From the NCBI GenBank assembly GCA_947584825.1, contig CANPWR010000002.1:1-39353 (forward strand): a DNA stretch of 39,353 nucleotides. The letters run 5' to 3'. Below the pieces are notes generated by a model. That model made no database searches and was not told the DNA's origin. It saw only the letters and a program-made list of their open reading frames with translations. Shown here in pieces: positions 1 through 9,132 of this stretch. The translations under genes and the position numbers were made by a program. Position 1 is the first letter of the stretch; every line of letters begins with the position of its first letter. This stretch comes from an uncultured Clostridia bacterium. GTDB taxonomy: Bacteria; Bacillota; Clostridia; Oscillospirales; Ruminococcaceae.

Positions 1-1398
1 ATAGTTTACTCCGCAAACATCAAACACACTTCCTGCACCGTTGTTTTCCAAAATTCCTCCGTGCATAGCGCCAGTAACGTATCTTGTGCTGTCCAGTTTT
101 CGTATCTCAGTCTTCATATGTTCTGTCATTTTTCTGCCTTCAAGTGAAGACTGAAGAAACTCCTCATTGCAAACCGAATACATTATCACCGACGGATGAT
201 TTCTATCCCTACGTACCATTGTTCTTAAATTCTCCAAGTTTTCTTCACTTGTCTCAAAAACTCGGTTTTCGTCCATAACCAACATTCCCAGCCTGTCACA
301 GACATCTAAAAGCTCGCTCGACGGCATTCCGTGTGCGCATCTGTATGCGTTAGAACCCATTTCCTTCAGTCTCTTGATTCGGTACTCGTTTATGCTGTCG
401 GGAACTGCAACCCCTATCCCGCCATGATCCTGATGATTGCAGGTTCCGAACAGCTTTAATGGTCTGCCGTTAAGGAAAAATCCCTTATTTGCATCAAACT
501 TAATCGTTCTGAATCCGAACACTGTTTCACATTCATCAACCTGTTCGCCGTTTATGTACACCAATGACACAGCCATATACAGATTAGGAGAATCTATATC
601 CCAAAGCTTCGGCTTTTTAACAGAAATATTCTGTAAAAATTCCCTCTTTGAATACTCATATACAGTCATCTCAGTATTTCCGTTCGCAACAACGTCTCCA
701 ACTGTTTTCAACTCGCTGTCAAGCTCGTAAATTCTGGTTTCAAGTGAGACGACCTCATTTTGGTAATAACCGTTGTTGATAACTGTTTCAATCTCTAAGT
801 TCCAGTTTTCATCGGACAATTTCTTCGGATTTACAAATACACCGTACTTTTCAATATTGACTTTATTTTTCACATTTAGCCAAGCATGGCGGTAAATTCC
901 TGCACCCTCATACCACCAGCCTTCCCACTCGTCTGCGTCTACAAATACAGCCAAAGTGTTCGGTTCACCACCTAAAATCGCTCTGTCGGTAATGTCCACG
1001 CTGAAAGGTACATATCCTGTAAAGCTCCTTTTCAGAATAGAACCGTTGAAATATACTACAGCATTCTTTTCAATACCGTCAAAATCAATGGTGATCTGCT
1101 TTCCCTCGTAATCAGCATCAAGTGCAAAAGATTTTCTGTACCACGCTTTACCCTTTGGCTTATATCCCCACGACGGCGAACCCGACTTGTCAAACTCACG
1201 CTTTATTGACCAGTCATGCGGAAGATCGACTACATCCCAGCTTCTGGTGTCAAAATCACTCTGTGGAACACCCTTAGCTGAGCCTGCCTTTGAAGTGTTA
1301 TAGATACTTCCGTGATCAACACCGATTTCAGGTTTTATATCTCCTAAATGAAAAGACCAGCCTTTGTCAAGCGACTTAACAATTCTTTTTTTAACCAT
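1..1398 (-). CDS. GH2 family glycoside hydrolase (beta-galactosidase-like), 3' end outside window
   Basis: The reading frame is open from an ATG at 1398 to the left edge, giving the first 466 residues; the C-terminus is missing. GH2 enzymes cleave terminal beta-linked galactose, glucuronate or related sugars with a retaining mechanism. The N-terminal part has the jelly-roll sugar-binding pattern (WSFHLGD near residue 15, LPHDWSI, then WYRKSF). The TIM-barrel part shows NHQDHGGIG, a run ending DRLGMLVMDENR, and RDRNHPSVIMYSVCNEE at about 397-413. The Asn-Glu pair 411-412 fits the general acid/base of the family. The nucleophile Glu would lie beyond the window. There is no signal peptide, so it probably acts in the cytoplasm on imported oligosaccharides. 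A GAGGGCGG ribosome site supports the start. The exact substrate cannot be read from this fragment. Confidence 0.9.
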   Translation of the reverse strand, partial: MVKKRIVKSLDKGWSFHLGDIKPEIGVDHGSIYNTSKAGSAKGVPQSDFDTRSWDVVDLPHDWSIKREFDKSGSPSWGYKPKGKAWYRKSFALDADYEGKQITIDFDGIEKNAVVYFNGSILKRSFTGYVPFSVDITDRAILGGEPNTLAVFVDADEWEGWWYEGAGIYRHAWLNVKNKVNIEKYGVFVNPKKLSDENWNLEIETVINNGYYQNEVVSLETRIYELDSELKTVGDVVANGNTEMTVYEYSKREFLQNISVKKPKLWDIDSPNLYMAVSLVYINGEQVDECETVFGFRTIKFDANKGFFLNGRPLKLFGTCNHQDHGGIGVAVPDSINEYRIKRLKEMGSNAYRCAHGMPSSELLDVCDRLGMLVMDENRVFETSEENLENLRTMVRRDRNHPSVIMYSVCNEEFLQSSLEGRKMTEHMKTEIRKLDSTRYVTGAMHGGILENNGAGSVFDVCGVNY

Positions 1399-1438
1399 AT
1401 TACCGCCCTCAATTTCACAATAAATATATACTATATTT

Positions 1439-1467
1439 ATATAAACATAATACGACAATAAAGTCAA
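1439..1467 (-). promoter_or_regulatory. Sigma-A-type promoter of the GH2 gene
   Basis: Read on the minus strand there is TTGACT (1462-1467), a 17-bp spacer and TTATAT (1439-1444), about 40 bases before the GH2 start codon. The -35 box is near consensus and the -10 box is moderate. Confidence 0.6.
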
Positions 1468-1507
1468 GTAAATAACAATAAATAATGGTTATGTAATAAT
1501 TAAGCAA

Positions 1508-1531
1508 AGCGTTCAGGTTACCCCGAACGCT
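1508..1531 (-). terminator. Probable terminator after the GH5 gene
   Basis: AGCGTTC and GAACGCT form a 7-bp stem around a GGGGTAACCT loop just after the GH5 stop codon, followed on the minus strand by a T-rich but interrupted tract. It is weaker than the other terminators in the window. Confidence 0.55.
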
Positions 1532-1538
1532 CTGCTGT

Positions 1539-3737
1539 TTACCTAACTTTAACTTTCCATGTCTTCTTTATCCAACTGCTGTATACCTTTTGAGTAACAC
1601 CGTTTGCATCTTGATAGGTTGTGTATGCCCTTACTCTTATGTAGTATGTCTTTCTGCGTTTGATTTTATTGCTCTTTATCGTTACTTTCTTACCTTTTAC
1701 ATTCTTTGTAACAATAATCTTATTCTTCTTGAACTTCTTGTTTATCGCTACCTGTACTTTGTATCCCTTTGCGTTCTTGACTTTTTTCCAGCTTACAACT
1801 ATCTTTTTATTGCCCTTTACCTTCGCTGTCAGCTTTTTAATCTTTGCCTGCTTCATTACTTTTTCAGCGTTTGCTTTATCCTTTGCTGCCTTAACTGCTT
1901 TGGCATTTGTGGTTGCCTTTGGTGCTGTGGTAGCTGCAGCAGGCTTTGCTGTTGTAGGTGCGGTAGTTGGGTCTGTTTTATTGTCTGACGGCAAGTTTGA
2001 CGAATTATCCGAAGAATTGTCAGAGTTATCAGACGACTCTTTAGAAGAAGTTTCAGATGGCGAACTTAAGTTTGGATTAGATGATGGATTTGAAGACGGT
2101 TCTGTCGGTCTATTTGAATTTCCAATTGTCTTAATAATATTTCCGCTTGCATCAAGAAATTCAATACATCTAATTAAATAAACATAGTCTTTAGCATCAC
2201 CCCATGAATATGTTGAAGCATAAACACTATAACTGTCACCATTCTTAATTTGATTAGAAAGGTCTAAAATTACTTCTATTGCAGTTTCTCCTTTAATATC
2301 GTTTTCACCCGTTACAGTTATCTTTGATTCTTTTCCGGCAACATTCGCAGACAAATTAATTCCTGCCCAAAGATTGAACGAAACATCTGCAGCACAATCA
2401 AATACATATCTTATTTTTACTGCTCCTTCCATTGAAGCGTCAGCCGTTCCGCTAGCCAAATTAAGAGGAATATCGCCATAACTAATCACACCAAGAGCAT
2501 CTTCTACTGCCATTGGTTCAAAATAACTGGTATCAATAGGAACAAAAGTTCCATCTGTTATTTCTTTAAATAGCCTTTCTATAACCTCAGCATCAGCTTT
2601 CGATTTTATTTTACACTGTGTTCTTGAATAAAAATTGTCATTTACATCCCATAATACAGGAACAAACCCATAGCTCTTAATAAGTCTCATTAAATAATCC
2701 AAAGCTTCGCTTGTTGATTTTACTGAAGCATTTTCAGAAAAACGATCATTATCATATATAGATGTTGTTTCACCAATAAATACAGGTATTCCTTTTTCTG
2801 TAAAAGATTTTTTTAAAAGATTTAACTGGCTTATACTAAATAACTTCCAAAATTTACTCCCTATTTGTTTAGACCAATATGCGTTTCCGTCAACATAATG
2901 AACTGATACCATCATTCTGTCTTTAGCCGTGTCAACAGGCATCTTAAAAGCTGAATTAGTGGTTTTTTCTACATTAGTAAAATATCCGGAAACTATAAGC
3001 ATTCTTTTCTCATTATTTCCGCCGGTAGCCCTTACCGCATCTACAAATGCCTGATTCATTTTGTTCGTCCAATCAAATCCTTCACTTTCAGGCAAATCGT
3101 TTATTTCATTATTAGAGTCAATTTGACCTCCTCCAAGATATTCATTAAAGCCTTCAAAAATTAGATAATCTGAATAGTCTTTAAAATAACTAGCAATCTG
3201 AGTCCAGATCCTCTTGAAAATTTCAGCAGATTTTTCTTTTGTATTACGTCTAATTATGAACTCATCAAAGTGATGAATATTGATTACCGCATAAACTCCT
3301 GCATTACGACAATAATCGACAATCTCCTTAACACGGTTCATGTATGCGTCAGAAATAGTATATGTACCATCATTTACCATCATATTGCCCCAAAACACAG
3401 GAATTCTTATGGTATTAAATCCAGCATTTTTCATCCCGTTAATAATCTCCTGATTAGTTACAACAGCACCCCAAGTGGTTTCATAATCTCTAGGTGTATT
3501 ACTGCCTATTATAGGAGGCCATTGGTATGACAAACTTGTACAATTAGCTGCATTATAAGATTCCATTGTATTACCCAGATTTATTCCAAGACCCATGTCA
3601 TCAGCGTAGTCCTGAGCAGTCATATTGTCACGCATAACGCCATCATCAGCCATACCCGTTACTGTTGATATTCCCTGAAATGATAAAGAACCCAACATTG
3701 TGCAAGCTGCTAATAAAATTGTGATCAGTTTTTTCAT
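1539..3737 (-). CDS. Secreted GH5 family endoglucanase/glycanase with C-terminal Fn3-like module
   Basis: This 732-residue protein starts with an export signal (about 1-29). Residues 40-395 are a GH5 barrel: FNTIRIPVFW (107-116), VINIHHFDE (151-159), FEGFNEY (194-200), SVHYVD (278-283) and VFIGETT (319-325). Glu199 fits the acid/base and Glu323 the nucleophile of retaining GH5 enzymes that cut beta-1,4-glucans or mannans. Residues 420-535 form a beta-rich domain that may bind carbohydrate. A Ser/Asn/Pro/Thr linker (about 541-612) leads to a very lysine-rich Fn3-like module (about 630-732) that is nearly identical in the proteins encoded at 5905-9132 and 38904-39353. There is no dockerin and no LPxTG signal. 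The Fn3-like tail may hold the enzyme at the cell surface, but that is inference. The substrate (cellulose, xyloglucan or mannan) is not settled. Confidence 0.9.
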   Translation of the reverse strand: MKKLITILLAACTMLGSLSFQGISTVTGMADDGVMRDNMTAQDYADDMGLGINLGNTMESYNAANCTSLSYQWPPIIGSNTPRDYETTWGAVVTNQEIINGMKNAGFNTIRIPVFWGNMMVNDGTYTISDAYMNRVKEIVDYCRNAGVYAVINIHHFDEFIIRRNTKEKSAEIFKRIWTQIASYFKDYSDYLIFEGFNEYLGGGQIDSNNEINDLPESEGFDWTNKMNQAFVDAVRATGGNNEKRMLIVSGYFTNVEKTTNSAFKMPVDTAKDRMMVSVHYVDGNAYWSKQIGSKFWKLFSISQLNLLKKSFTEKGIPVFIGETTSIYDNDRFSENASVKSTSEALDYLMRLIKSYGFVPVLWDVNDNFYSRTQCKIKSKADAEVIERLFKEITDGTFVPIDTSYFEPMAVEDALGVISYGDIPLNLASGTADASMEGAVKIRYVFDCAADVSFNLWAGINLSANVAGKESKITVTGENDIKGETAIEVILDLSNQIKNGDSYSVYASTYSWGDAKDYVYLIRCIEFLDASGNIIKTIGNSNRPTEPSSNPSSNPNLSSPSETSSKESSDNSDNSSDNSSNLPSDNKTDPTTAPTTAKPAAATTAPKATTNAKAVKAAKDKANAEKVMKQAKIKKLTAKVKGNKKIVVSWKKVKNAKGYKVQVAINKKFKKNKIIVTKNVKGKKVTIKSNKIKRRKTYYIRVRAYTTYQDANGVTQKVYSSWIKKTWKVKVR

Positions 3738-3804
3738 TTGAAAACATCCCCTTAAGTTTTACATGTATATTCTAAAGTAATTCTATGGTTTTCTTTCACA
3801 TTTG

Positions 3805-3833
3805 ATAATATCACACAAAAAAATAAATGTCAA
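3805..3833 (-). promoter_or_regulatory. Sigma-A-type promoter of the GH5 gene
   Basis: On the minus strand a perfect TTGACA (3828-3833) is followed after 17 bp by TATTAT (3805-3810). The leader to the GH5 start codon is about 60 bases. Confidence 0.75.
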
Positions 3834-3890
3834 GTTGTTTTAAAAGTTTAATACGAAACAATTAACAACTGACTGCCAATAGGGTAAGAT

Positions 3891-3907
3891 CACCAGTATA
3901 ACTGGTG
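3891..3907. repeat. Short perfect hairpin in an intergenic region, possible mobile-element remnant
   Basis: CACCAGT-ATA-ACTGGTG is a perfect 7-bp inverted repeat with a 3-base loop, between the GH5 promoter and the terminator of the upstream lipoprotein gene. It is not followed by a T tract on the minus strand. Small imperfect palindromes of this shape occur at the ends of IS200/IS605-type elements, but no transposase or TnpB remnant is present. Confidence 0.3.
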
Positions 3908-3933
3908 GGTTTCTTTCGCTAAAGCTACAAGAA

Positions 3934-3966
3934 AAAGACCTGTCTGGTTATTACCAACAGGTCTTT
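3934..3966 (-). terminator. Rho-independent terminator after the lipoprotein gene
   Basis: AAAGACCTGT pairs perfectly with ACAGGTCTTT, and a further TGGT/ACCA pair closes the loop. On the minus strand the stem is followed by a T run. It sits 17 bases past the lipoprotein stop codon. Confidence 0.85.
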
Positions 3967-3982
3967 AATATTCCCTTGCCAA

Positions 3983-5653
3983 TTAAAACTCAATATCGTC
4001 AGCATCGACTTCAAAGTCTTCTATATTAATCTGCGACATAAACGCCTTATATTCCTCTTTACCTAAATCCTCTTTCAGCTTGTCATAGTTAAATGAACCG
4101 TCATCATTATAATAATTCTCAAGCATAATCGAATCTTTATCTTCATCTGAAGAAGCATCAGGTGCACTAGCTGATTTACTCTCAGCATTTGACATAATGC
4201 CTTCGCTTAATTTAGACAATGCTGATGTTAAATCCTTGCCCAATGCTTTCTTAAGTTCAGACATAAAATTCTTCATTGACGACTGATATTCCTCTATCTG
4301 ATCCAATGTGTATACGGTTCCGCTCGGAATAGTTATGTCAGATGCATTTATAATCTCATTTGTAGCAGTAATGGTCGCATACTCAACATCATTAACTGAA
4401 ATCTTCAGCTCAGAGTTCACCTTATTTTCCTCTGCCTTATCTGCTCCTGCAAATTTAACGGTTTTGCCGTCTATAACCGCTTTAAACTCATAATCACCGT
4501 TTGATAATCCTTTTTTCTTATCGACAACCTCAAAGTCGTCAACGCTAATTGTTGCGGAAAAATCTTTTAAATTATCATCGGTTGCTTTTATATCCATTGA
4601 AGAGTATAAGTCCAGCTTTTTGCCGTCTTTGATCGCAGTAAACGAACAACTGAGCCCTTCTCCATCGACACTCAACGCATATGCGTCATTCCTGTCAACG
4701 CATACAAAAGTAATCTTATCACTCTTAATCCCTACAATATTATTGCCATCGAAAATCAAGCCTATTTCAATATTTTTATTAAGTGAGCTAAGCTCCTCAA
4801 CAAGTGATTTTTTTGCCTCATCAACTTTAGAAGCGTAGTTATCATCTGATAATTCATATGCAGAACCTAAAACGCTAACTGCAATATCCCTTACTTTATC
4901 ATCGCTTTTCAGCTTTTCAAATACACTTTCTACTATCTTATTAATATCATCTTTAGTTAACTCATAGGTCTTTAGCTTATAATTGTACTCAACTGCATCT
5001 ATTTTACCGCTTAAATCCTCTTCCTTAGACGTTTTAGGAAGTGAATCGGAAACTACCTTTACATAATCTTTAAAAATTCCCTTATATTCATCTATCTTTA
5101 GCTTTGAAAGTGCCTTAATTGACGAAAACAAAGAAAAGGAGTTCCCTGTTAAAGAACTAAAATTTTCTGAGTTAATAAGCAAATCCTTAAACTTGTCAAA
5201 ATCCTTTGAAGAAGCACTCAAATATGCATCAGAAAGCTCCGGAACCCTTAAGTAAATAGTTTTTGAGTCATTATCATACACACCGTTTAACGAAACGAGA
5301 TCCTTATCATCATATGTAACAACAATATCAGTTCCTGCTTTGCTGCCCTTCAGCTTTGTTTCAGAACTCAATGATAATGGCTTGACCTCTGTTCCTAAAG
5401 CGTCTGTAACACCCTTTCCAAACTCAATTTTGGCATCTGATTTAGATGCAGCATTTGCCTTACCTGAAAATATTCCGGCAAATGAATTGGAGTTTGTCGC
5501 CGTTTCAAAAACATCTAAAAGCATTTCCTTAGCAGATAAATTCTCAGCTGGCTTTTTATCCTCATTCTCTCCGCAGGCTGTGAAAACAGCTAAAGACATT
5601 GCGCCTGCCAGCACAATAGTAAATGCTCTTTTCAATATATTTTTGACTTTCAT
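3983..5653 (-). CDS. Putative lipoprotein of unknown function
   Basis: This 556-residue protein begins with a lipoprotein signal peptide: a basic start, a hydrophobic core and LAVFTACGE, with Cys27 as the probable lipidated residue. The rest is a mixed alpha/beta, Lys/Asp/Ser-rich protein without a catalytic motif that I recognise. The middle (about 300-430) has alternating strands such as KITFVCVDRNDAYALSV and DYEFKAVIDGKTVKFAG, which suggests a beta-sheet domain. The C-terminus is strongly acidic and ends DFEVDADDIEF. It is a single-gene unit with its own strong promoter and terminator. It is probably anchored to the outer face of the membrane. No function is proposed. Confidence 0.85.
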   Translation of the reverse strand: MKVKNILKRAFTIVLAGAMSLAVFTACGENEDKKPAENLSAKEMLLDVFETATNSNSFAGIFSGKANAASKSDAKIEFGKGVTDALGTEVKPLSLSSETKLKGSKAGTDIVVTYDDKDLVSLNGVYDNDSKTIYLRVPELSDAYLSASSKDFDKFKDLLINSENFSSLTGNSFSLFSSIKALSKLKIDEYKGIFKDYVKVVSDSLPKTSKEEDLSGKIDAVEYNYKLKTYELTKDDINKIVESVFEKLKSDDKVRDIAVSVLGSAYELSDDNYASKVDEAKKSLVEELSSLNKNIEIGLIFDGNNIVGIKSDKITFVCVDRNDAYALSVDGEGLSCSFTAIKDGKKLDLYSSMDIKATDDNLKDFSATISVDDFEVVDKKKGLSNGDYEFKAVIDGKTVKFAGADKAEENKVNSELKISVNDVEYATITATNEIINASDITIPSGTVYTLDQIEEYQSSMKNFMSELKKALGKDLTSALSKLSEGIMSNAESKSASAPDASSDEDKDSIMLENYYNDDGSFNYDKLKEDLGKEEYKAFMSQINIEDFEVDADDIEF

Positions 5654-5688
5654 CTAATGACCTCCACTTTTGATTTAATTTACAATTT

Positions 5689-5717
5689 ATTATATCAATT
5701 GGCAAATAACTTGTCAA
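5689..5717 (-). promoter_or_regulatory. Strong sigma-A promoter of the lipoprotein gene
   Basis: Consensus TTGACA (5712-5717), a 17-bp spacer and consensus TATAAT (5689-5694) are read on the minus strand, followed by a GGAGGT ribosome site just before the start codon at 5653. Confidence 0.85.
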
Positions 5718-5845
5718 CGGAAATTATATGTAAACAAAAATCATATTTAATCAAAAATACACGACTGTCGGTTATTTGTATACTGATATTAGTCAAAATC
5801 AATAGACGGTATCAAAATGACATCTACTCAATTCCTTAAACAGCC

Positions 5846-5881
5846 AAAATCGCCCGGGTATCCCACACCCGAGCGGTTTTT
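5846..5881 (-). terminator. Terminator after the cysteine protease gene, part of a duplicated 3' cassette
   Basis: A GC-rich hairpin (on the minus strand AAAACCGCTCGGGT pairing with ACCCGGGCGATTTT, with two G-U pairs) lies shortly after the protease stop codon. Nearly the same sequence appears at 38845-38880 behind another gene that ends in the same protein module. Confidence 0.85.
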
Positions 5882-5904
5882 ATATAGAAACATATTAAGG
5901 AAGC

Positions 5905-8900
5905 TTATTTAGCCTTTACTTTCCTTATCTTCTTTATCCAACTGCTGTATACCTTCTGTGTAACACCATTTGCATCTTGATAAGTTGTGTATGCTCTTAC
6001 TCTTATGTAGTATGTCTTTTTGCGTTTGATTTTGCTGCTCTTTATCGTTACCTTCTTGCCCTTTACATTCTTTGTAACGATAATCTTGTTCTTCTTGAAC
6101 TTCTTGTTTGCAGCTACCTGTACTTCGTATCCCTTTGCATTTTTTACTTTTTTCCAGCTTACAACTATCTTTTTCTTGCCCTTTGCTTTCGCTGTAAGCT
6201 TTGTTATCTTTGCCTGCTTCATTATCTTTTCAGCATTTGCCTTGTCCTTTGCTGCTAGAATTATTTTGTTATTTGCTTTTTCTACAGGTATTGCCAATGT
6301 TGGTGAAGTATTTGAAATCTGTGCTGAAGTGTTATTTGATGAATCCAACGTATTATTTGAATTTTCCGATGAATCCGTTGTAGGTTCTGACGGCTTATCA
6401 CCACTGTCTGCTGCAATTACAGTTAATTTACAAGACGCAGTAACCTCACTTCCATCAAGACTTTTTACAGTTATAACTGTACTTCCTGCTTTTAATGCGG
6501 TGATAACTCCGTTATCAACAGTTGCAACATCTGTATCCTCTGATGTCCAAGAAAGAGATTTATTTTCAGCCTGTTCAGGCTTTACTTCAGCTGTCAGCGT
6601 ATAATTATCTCCTTCTTTTAATGTGACTTCACTATCGCTCAACTCTATACTTTCGACTTTGACAATATCTTTCTTAAAAGTTACTTCAATTGTATGTGAA
6701 CCTTTTACAGACGTAAATGTGTATTCTGACACAGCACCTATGCTCTCTCCATCAACCATTACATCTTCAATCGAATATCCGTCGTCGGCACTTATGTTGA
6801 AAGTTTGGTCTTTACCCTCCTCTACACTGATTTCACCTGACGGCGTTATACTTCCGCCAGGTTGAGCGTTAGCTGTAATTGTGAAGTAATTATGAGGTGC
6901 TTCTACAATTTGGAACTCCTTTGTAACGCTTCCCGTGTAATTTCCTATTCCAGTAATCTGTACTGTTCCCGTTCCCGGGTTTACGTTCTCTCCATAAGAA
7001 ACAGTATAATCGATTCCGCTCACCAAAGTCTTTTTGTCCAGCATTAAAGTTACATTTGGTTTTATGACATTTCCAGTATACTCCTGAGAATCTATATCGC
7101 TTACCATAGACTCATCAAGTGTATGAGGAACAATTTTAAATGTTGACTGAGCAGAACCTGTATAATTTTTTCTTCCGTATACTATAACATTTGCAGTACC
7201 TACGTTTAAATTTTGCTGGTATGCAATAGTGTAATCTGTATTCTTAACTAAAGTTTTTTGTCCAAATTTAACCACAACATCAGGTTTTAAATACTCTCCC
7301 ATAAATACCTGATTTTCAATTTGCTCAATCATATTATCTGCAAAATCAACAGCATTGATTTTGAAAGGTATTTCAAATTCGCCACGATAAGCATTAAGTG
7401 CAGAAATTTTTGCAGTTGCTGTTCCCACATTCACATTTTCATTGTATTTAATCTCATAATCCACAGATTCTGTAAGCTTTTTTCCGTCAACAACAATTGA
7501 CGCCTCAGGCTTACATTCACTTCCGCTATAATCATATTCTAGCTTTTCTAGGGTTATATCTTCTTTATTAATAGGTGTTCGAGTATCATCTATTACCGTC
7601 AAAGCTTTTACACACGCACAGCGGTATTCCCCTTTATAACCATGCAAATCATTCCAGCCATCATTTTCATATACGAAACTCTGATTCGGTTCTGTATGTT
7701 CTTCTGTTTTCAGCCAAGTATAATTAGAAGACTTAGAAACAAAAAGACAAGAACTTCCGTTGTTACTATGATTCGTCAATGTTACAACAACACTAAACTT
7801 AGTTCCCTTTTCTATCTTAAAAAGTTCACCAAGAGGAATTGTATAAACACCCGGTAATTCAGCATATAATTTTGCCGATGTTTTAAGCATAGGTGTTCCA
7901 CTGGTAGGATCAGAATCGTTCTTGATATTGGTATAGACCTGAACCTCACAGTCTGTATTATTGCTTTCTATGTTTACTGATACGCCTTTTATGTATTCAT
8001 TAATATATTTTGTTCCGTTTTTTGCCTCATAAATATTTCCTGCTCTTAATGTATTTGCAGAAAGATAATTCCAAGGATAAGATCCATCATAAAAATAGTT
8101 GTAATCATAATCTTCACTTTTCATATAATCAAAGGCAACTGCATCTGTTATAGTCTCTGCCTGAGACATATTAAAATAACCGTCATGTGCATTTATCCCT
8201 CTCCCTGTTCCCCAGCTATTCTTAACTATCCATACTCCGTCGATCCACGGTTTATTTTCACCGGTAAACTTATCCTTACTTACTGTATCATCCCAACCCA
8301 CTACAGTAACAGCATGATTAACTTTTGAATAAGATTGGTTATCTGAGTAATAAGGAGCGGAGCTTTTAAACTCAGAACCATTTGAATAATAGCTGATTAC
8401 TACTGATCCATATTCCATAATATATTGTTTAATATCATTTATTGATTTTGGAACAAACATAGCATTTTCAAGCTTAAACGCCGGAGGACCGTATTCATTA
8501 TCTTTGTTGGGAATTTTCGAGTAAGGAGCTTCATCTTCCAACAATGGATCAGACCACTGTGCTAAATGCATTGCTGTAAAGAGCAAATTGCCTCCAATAT
8601 CTAACCAATTTTTTTCTAACACAATATTTTTATCCTCACCTGTATTGCCTAAAGGATCGTTTTCACGGTTATAAGAAGAATAAGCAAGATGCATCTCAGA
8701 TAGATCCAACTCCCCTTTACCGTCATAGAGTCCCTCTTTCAAAATACTTGTCTCTGCTGCAGACATAACAGCATGTGCCCAACAGGTTCCGTAACCACCC
8801 TGATTTTTTACGCTTGTTATATAACCATTTTTTCTTGAGTCATATTTATCAGGCAGATTTAAACCTACTGCTACGACCTGATTATTTGGTTTTGGATTAG

Positions 8901-9132
8901 AAAATAAATTAGAATTGTCAATTGGCTTATAAGAATTGATAAATTCGGGAATATCAGTTATCTCCGATTCTGATTTAGATTCTTGTCCTGCCAACTTAAC
9001 TTCAGCACCAGCATAAATCGGCATCTGAATAAGTAGGCTAAGTATCAGCGTAATACTAAGCAATATTCTCAATAACATTGAACTTGCTGCTATATATGTA
9101 GACAAGATCTTATTTGTCTTTCTTCTAAACAT
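5905..9132 (-). CDS. Large secreted papain-family (C1A) cysteine protease with surface repeat domains
   Basis: This 1075-residue protein has an N-terminal signal (hydrophobic about 18-42). Residues 94-335 are a papain-type peptidase: KNQGGYGTCWAH (109-120) gives oxyanion Gln111 and nucleophile Cys117, VNHAVTVVGWDD holds His273, and WIVKNSWG holds Asn305. A beta-sandwich of about 160 residues follows (345-515), in the position of the lectin-like domain seen in bacterial C1A proteases. Then come three repeats of about 70 residues, each with a DYxxxYxxNxNxGTA core (about 524-743). Next are an InlB/bacterial repeat (748-820), a Big_2-like Ig domain (824-907), a Ser/Asn-rich linker and the lysine-rich Fn3-like module (about 970-1075). 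It is likely cell-surface held and degrades peptides outside the cell. A TAGGAGG ribosome site precedes the ATG. Confidence 0.93.
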   Translation of the reverse strand: MFRRKTNKILSTYIAASSMLLRILLSITLILSLLIQMPIYAGAEVKLAGQESKSESEITDIPEFINSYKPIDNSNLFSNPKPNNQVVAVGLNLPDKYDSRKNGYITSVKNQGGYGTCWAHAVMSAAETSILKEGLYDGKGELDLSEMHLAYSSYNRENDPLGNTGEDKNIVLEKNWLDIGGNLLFTAMHLAQWSDPLLEDEAPYSKIPNKDNEYGPPAFKLENAMFVPKSINDIKQYIMEYGSVVISYYSNGSEFKSSAPYYSDNQSYSKVNHAVTVVGWDDTVSKDKFTGENKPWIDGVWIVKNSWGTGRGINAHDGYFNMSQAETITDAVAFDYMKSEDYDYNYFYDGSYPWNYLSANTLRAGNIYEAKNGTKYINEYIKGVSVNIESNNTDCEVQVYTNIKNDSDPTSGTPMLKTSAKLYAELPGVYTIPLGELFKIEKGTKFSVVVTLTNHSNNGSSCLFVSKSSNYTWLKTEEHTEPNQSFVYENDGWNDLHGYKGEYRCACVKALTVIDDTRTPINKEDITLEKLEYDYSGSECKPEASIVVDGKKLTESVDYEIKYNENVNVGTATAKISALNAYRGEFEIPFKINAVDFADNMIEQIENQVFMGEYLKPDVVVKFGQKTLVKNTDYTIAYQQNLNVGTANVIVYGRKNYTGSAQSTFKIVPHTLDESMVSDIDSQEYTGNVIKPNVTLMLDKKTLVSGIDYTVSYGENVNPGTGTVQITGIGNYTGSVTKEFQIVEAPHNYFTITANAQPGGSITPSGEISVEEGKDQTFNISADDGYSIEDVMVDGESIGAVSEYTFTSVKGSHTIEVTFKKDIVKVESIELSDSEVTLKEGDNYTLTAEVKPEQAENKSLSWTSEDTDVATVDNGVITALKAGSTVITVKSLDGSEVTASCKLTVIAADSGDKPSEPTTDSSENSNNTLDSSNNTSAQISNTSPTLAIPVEKANNKIILAAKDKANAEKIMKQAKITKLTAKAKGKKKIVVSWKKVKNAKGYEVQVAANKKFKKNKIIVTKNVKGKKVTIKSSKIKRKKTYYIRVRAYTTYQDANGVTQKVYSSWIKKIRKVKAK

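Noticed and set aside
84..730. Two small plus-strand ORFs near the left edge
   Set aside because: They lie antisense to the GH2 coding sequence, whose long frame and motifs are unambiguous.
1660..2181. Hydrophobic plus-strand ORF, with near-copies at 6020-6604 and 39019-39351, that looks like a repeated membrane protein
   Set aside because: It is the exact antisense of the lysine-rich Fn3-like module. Lys codons read backwards give Phe/Leu, so the membrane-like look is an artefact; there is no ribosome site and the sense genes are clear.
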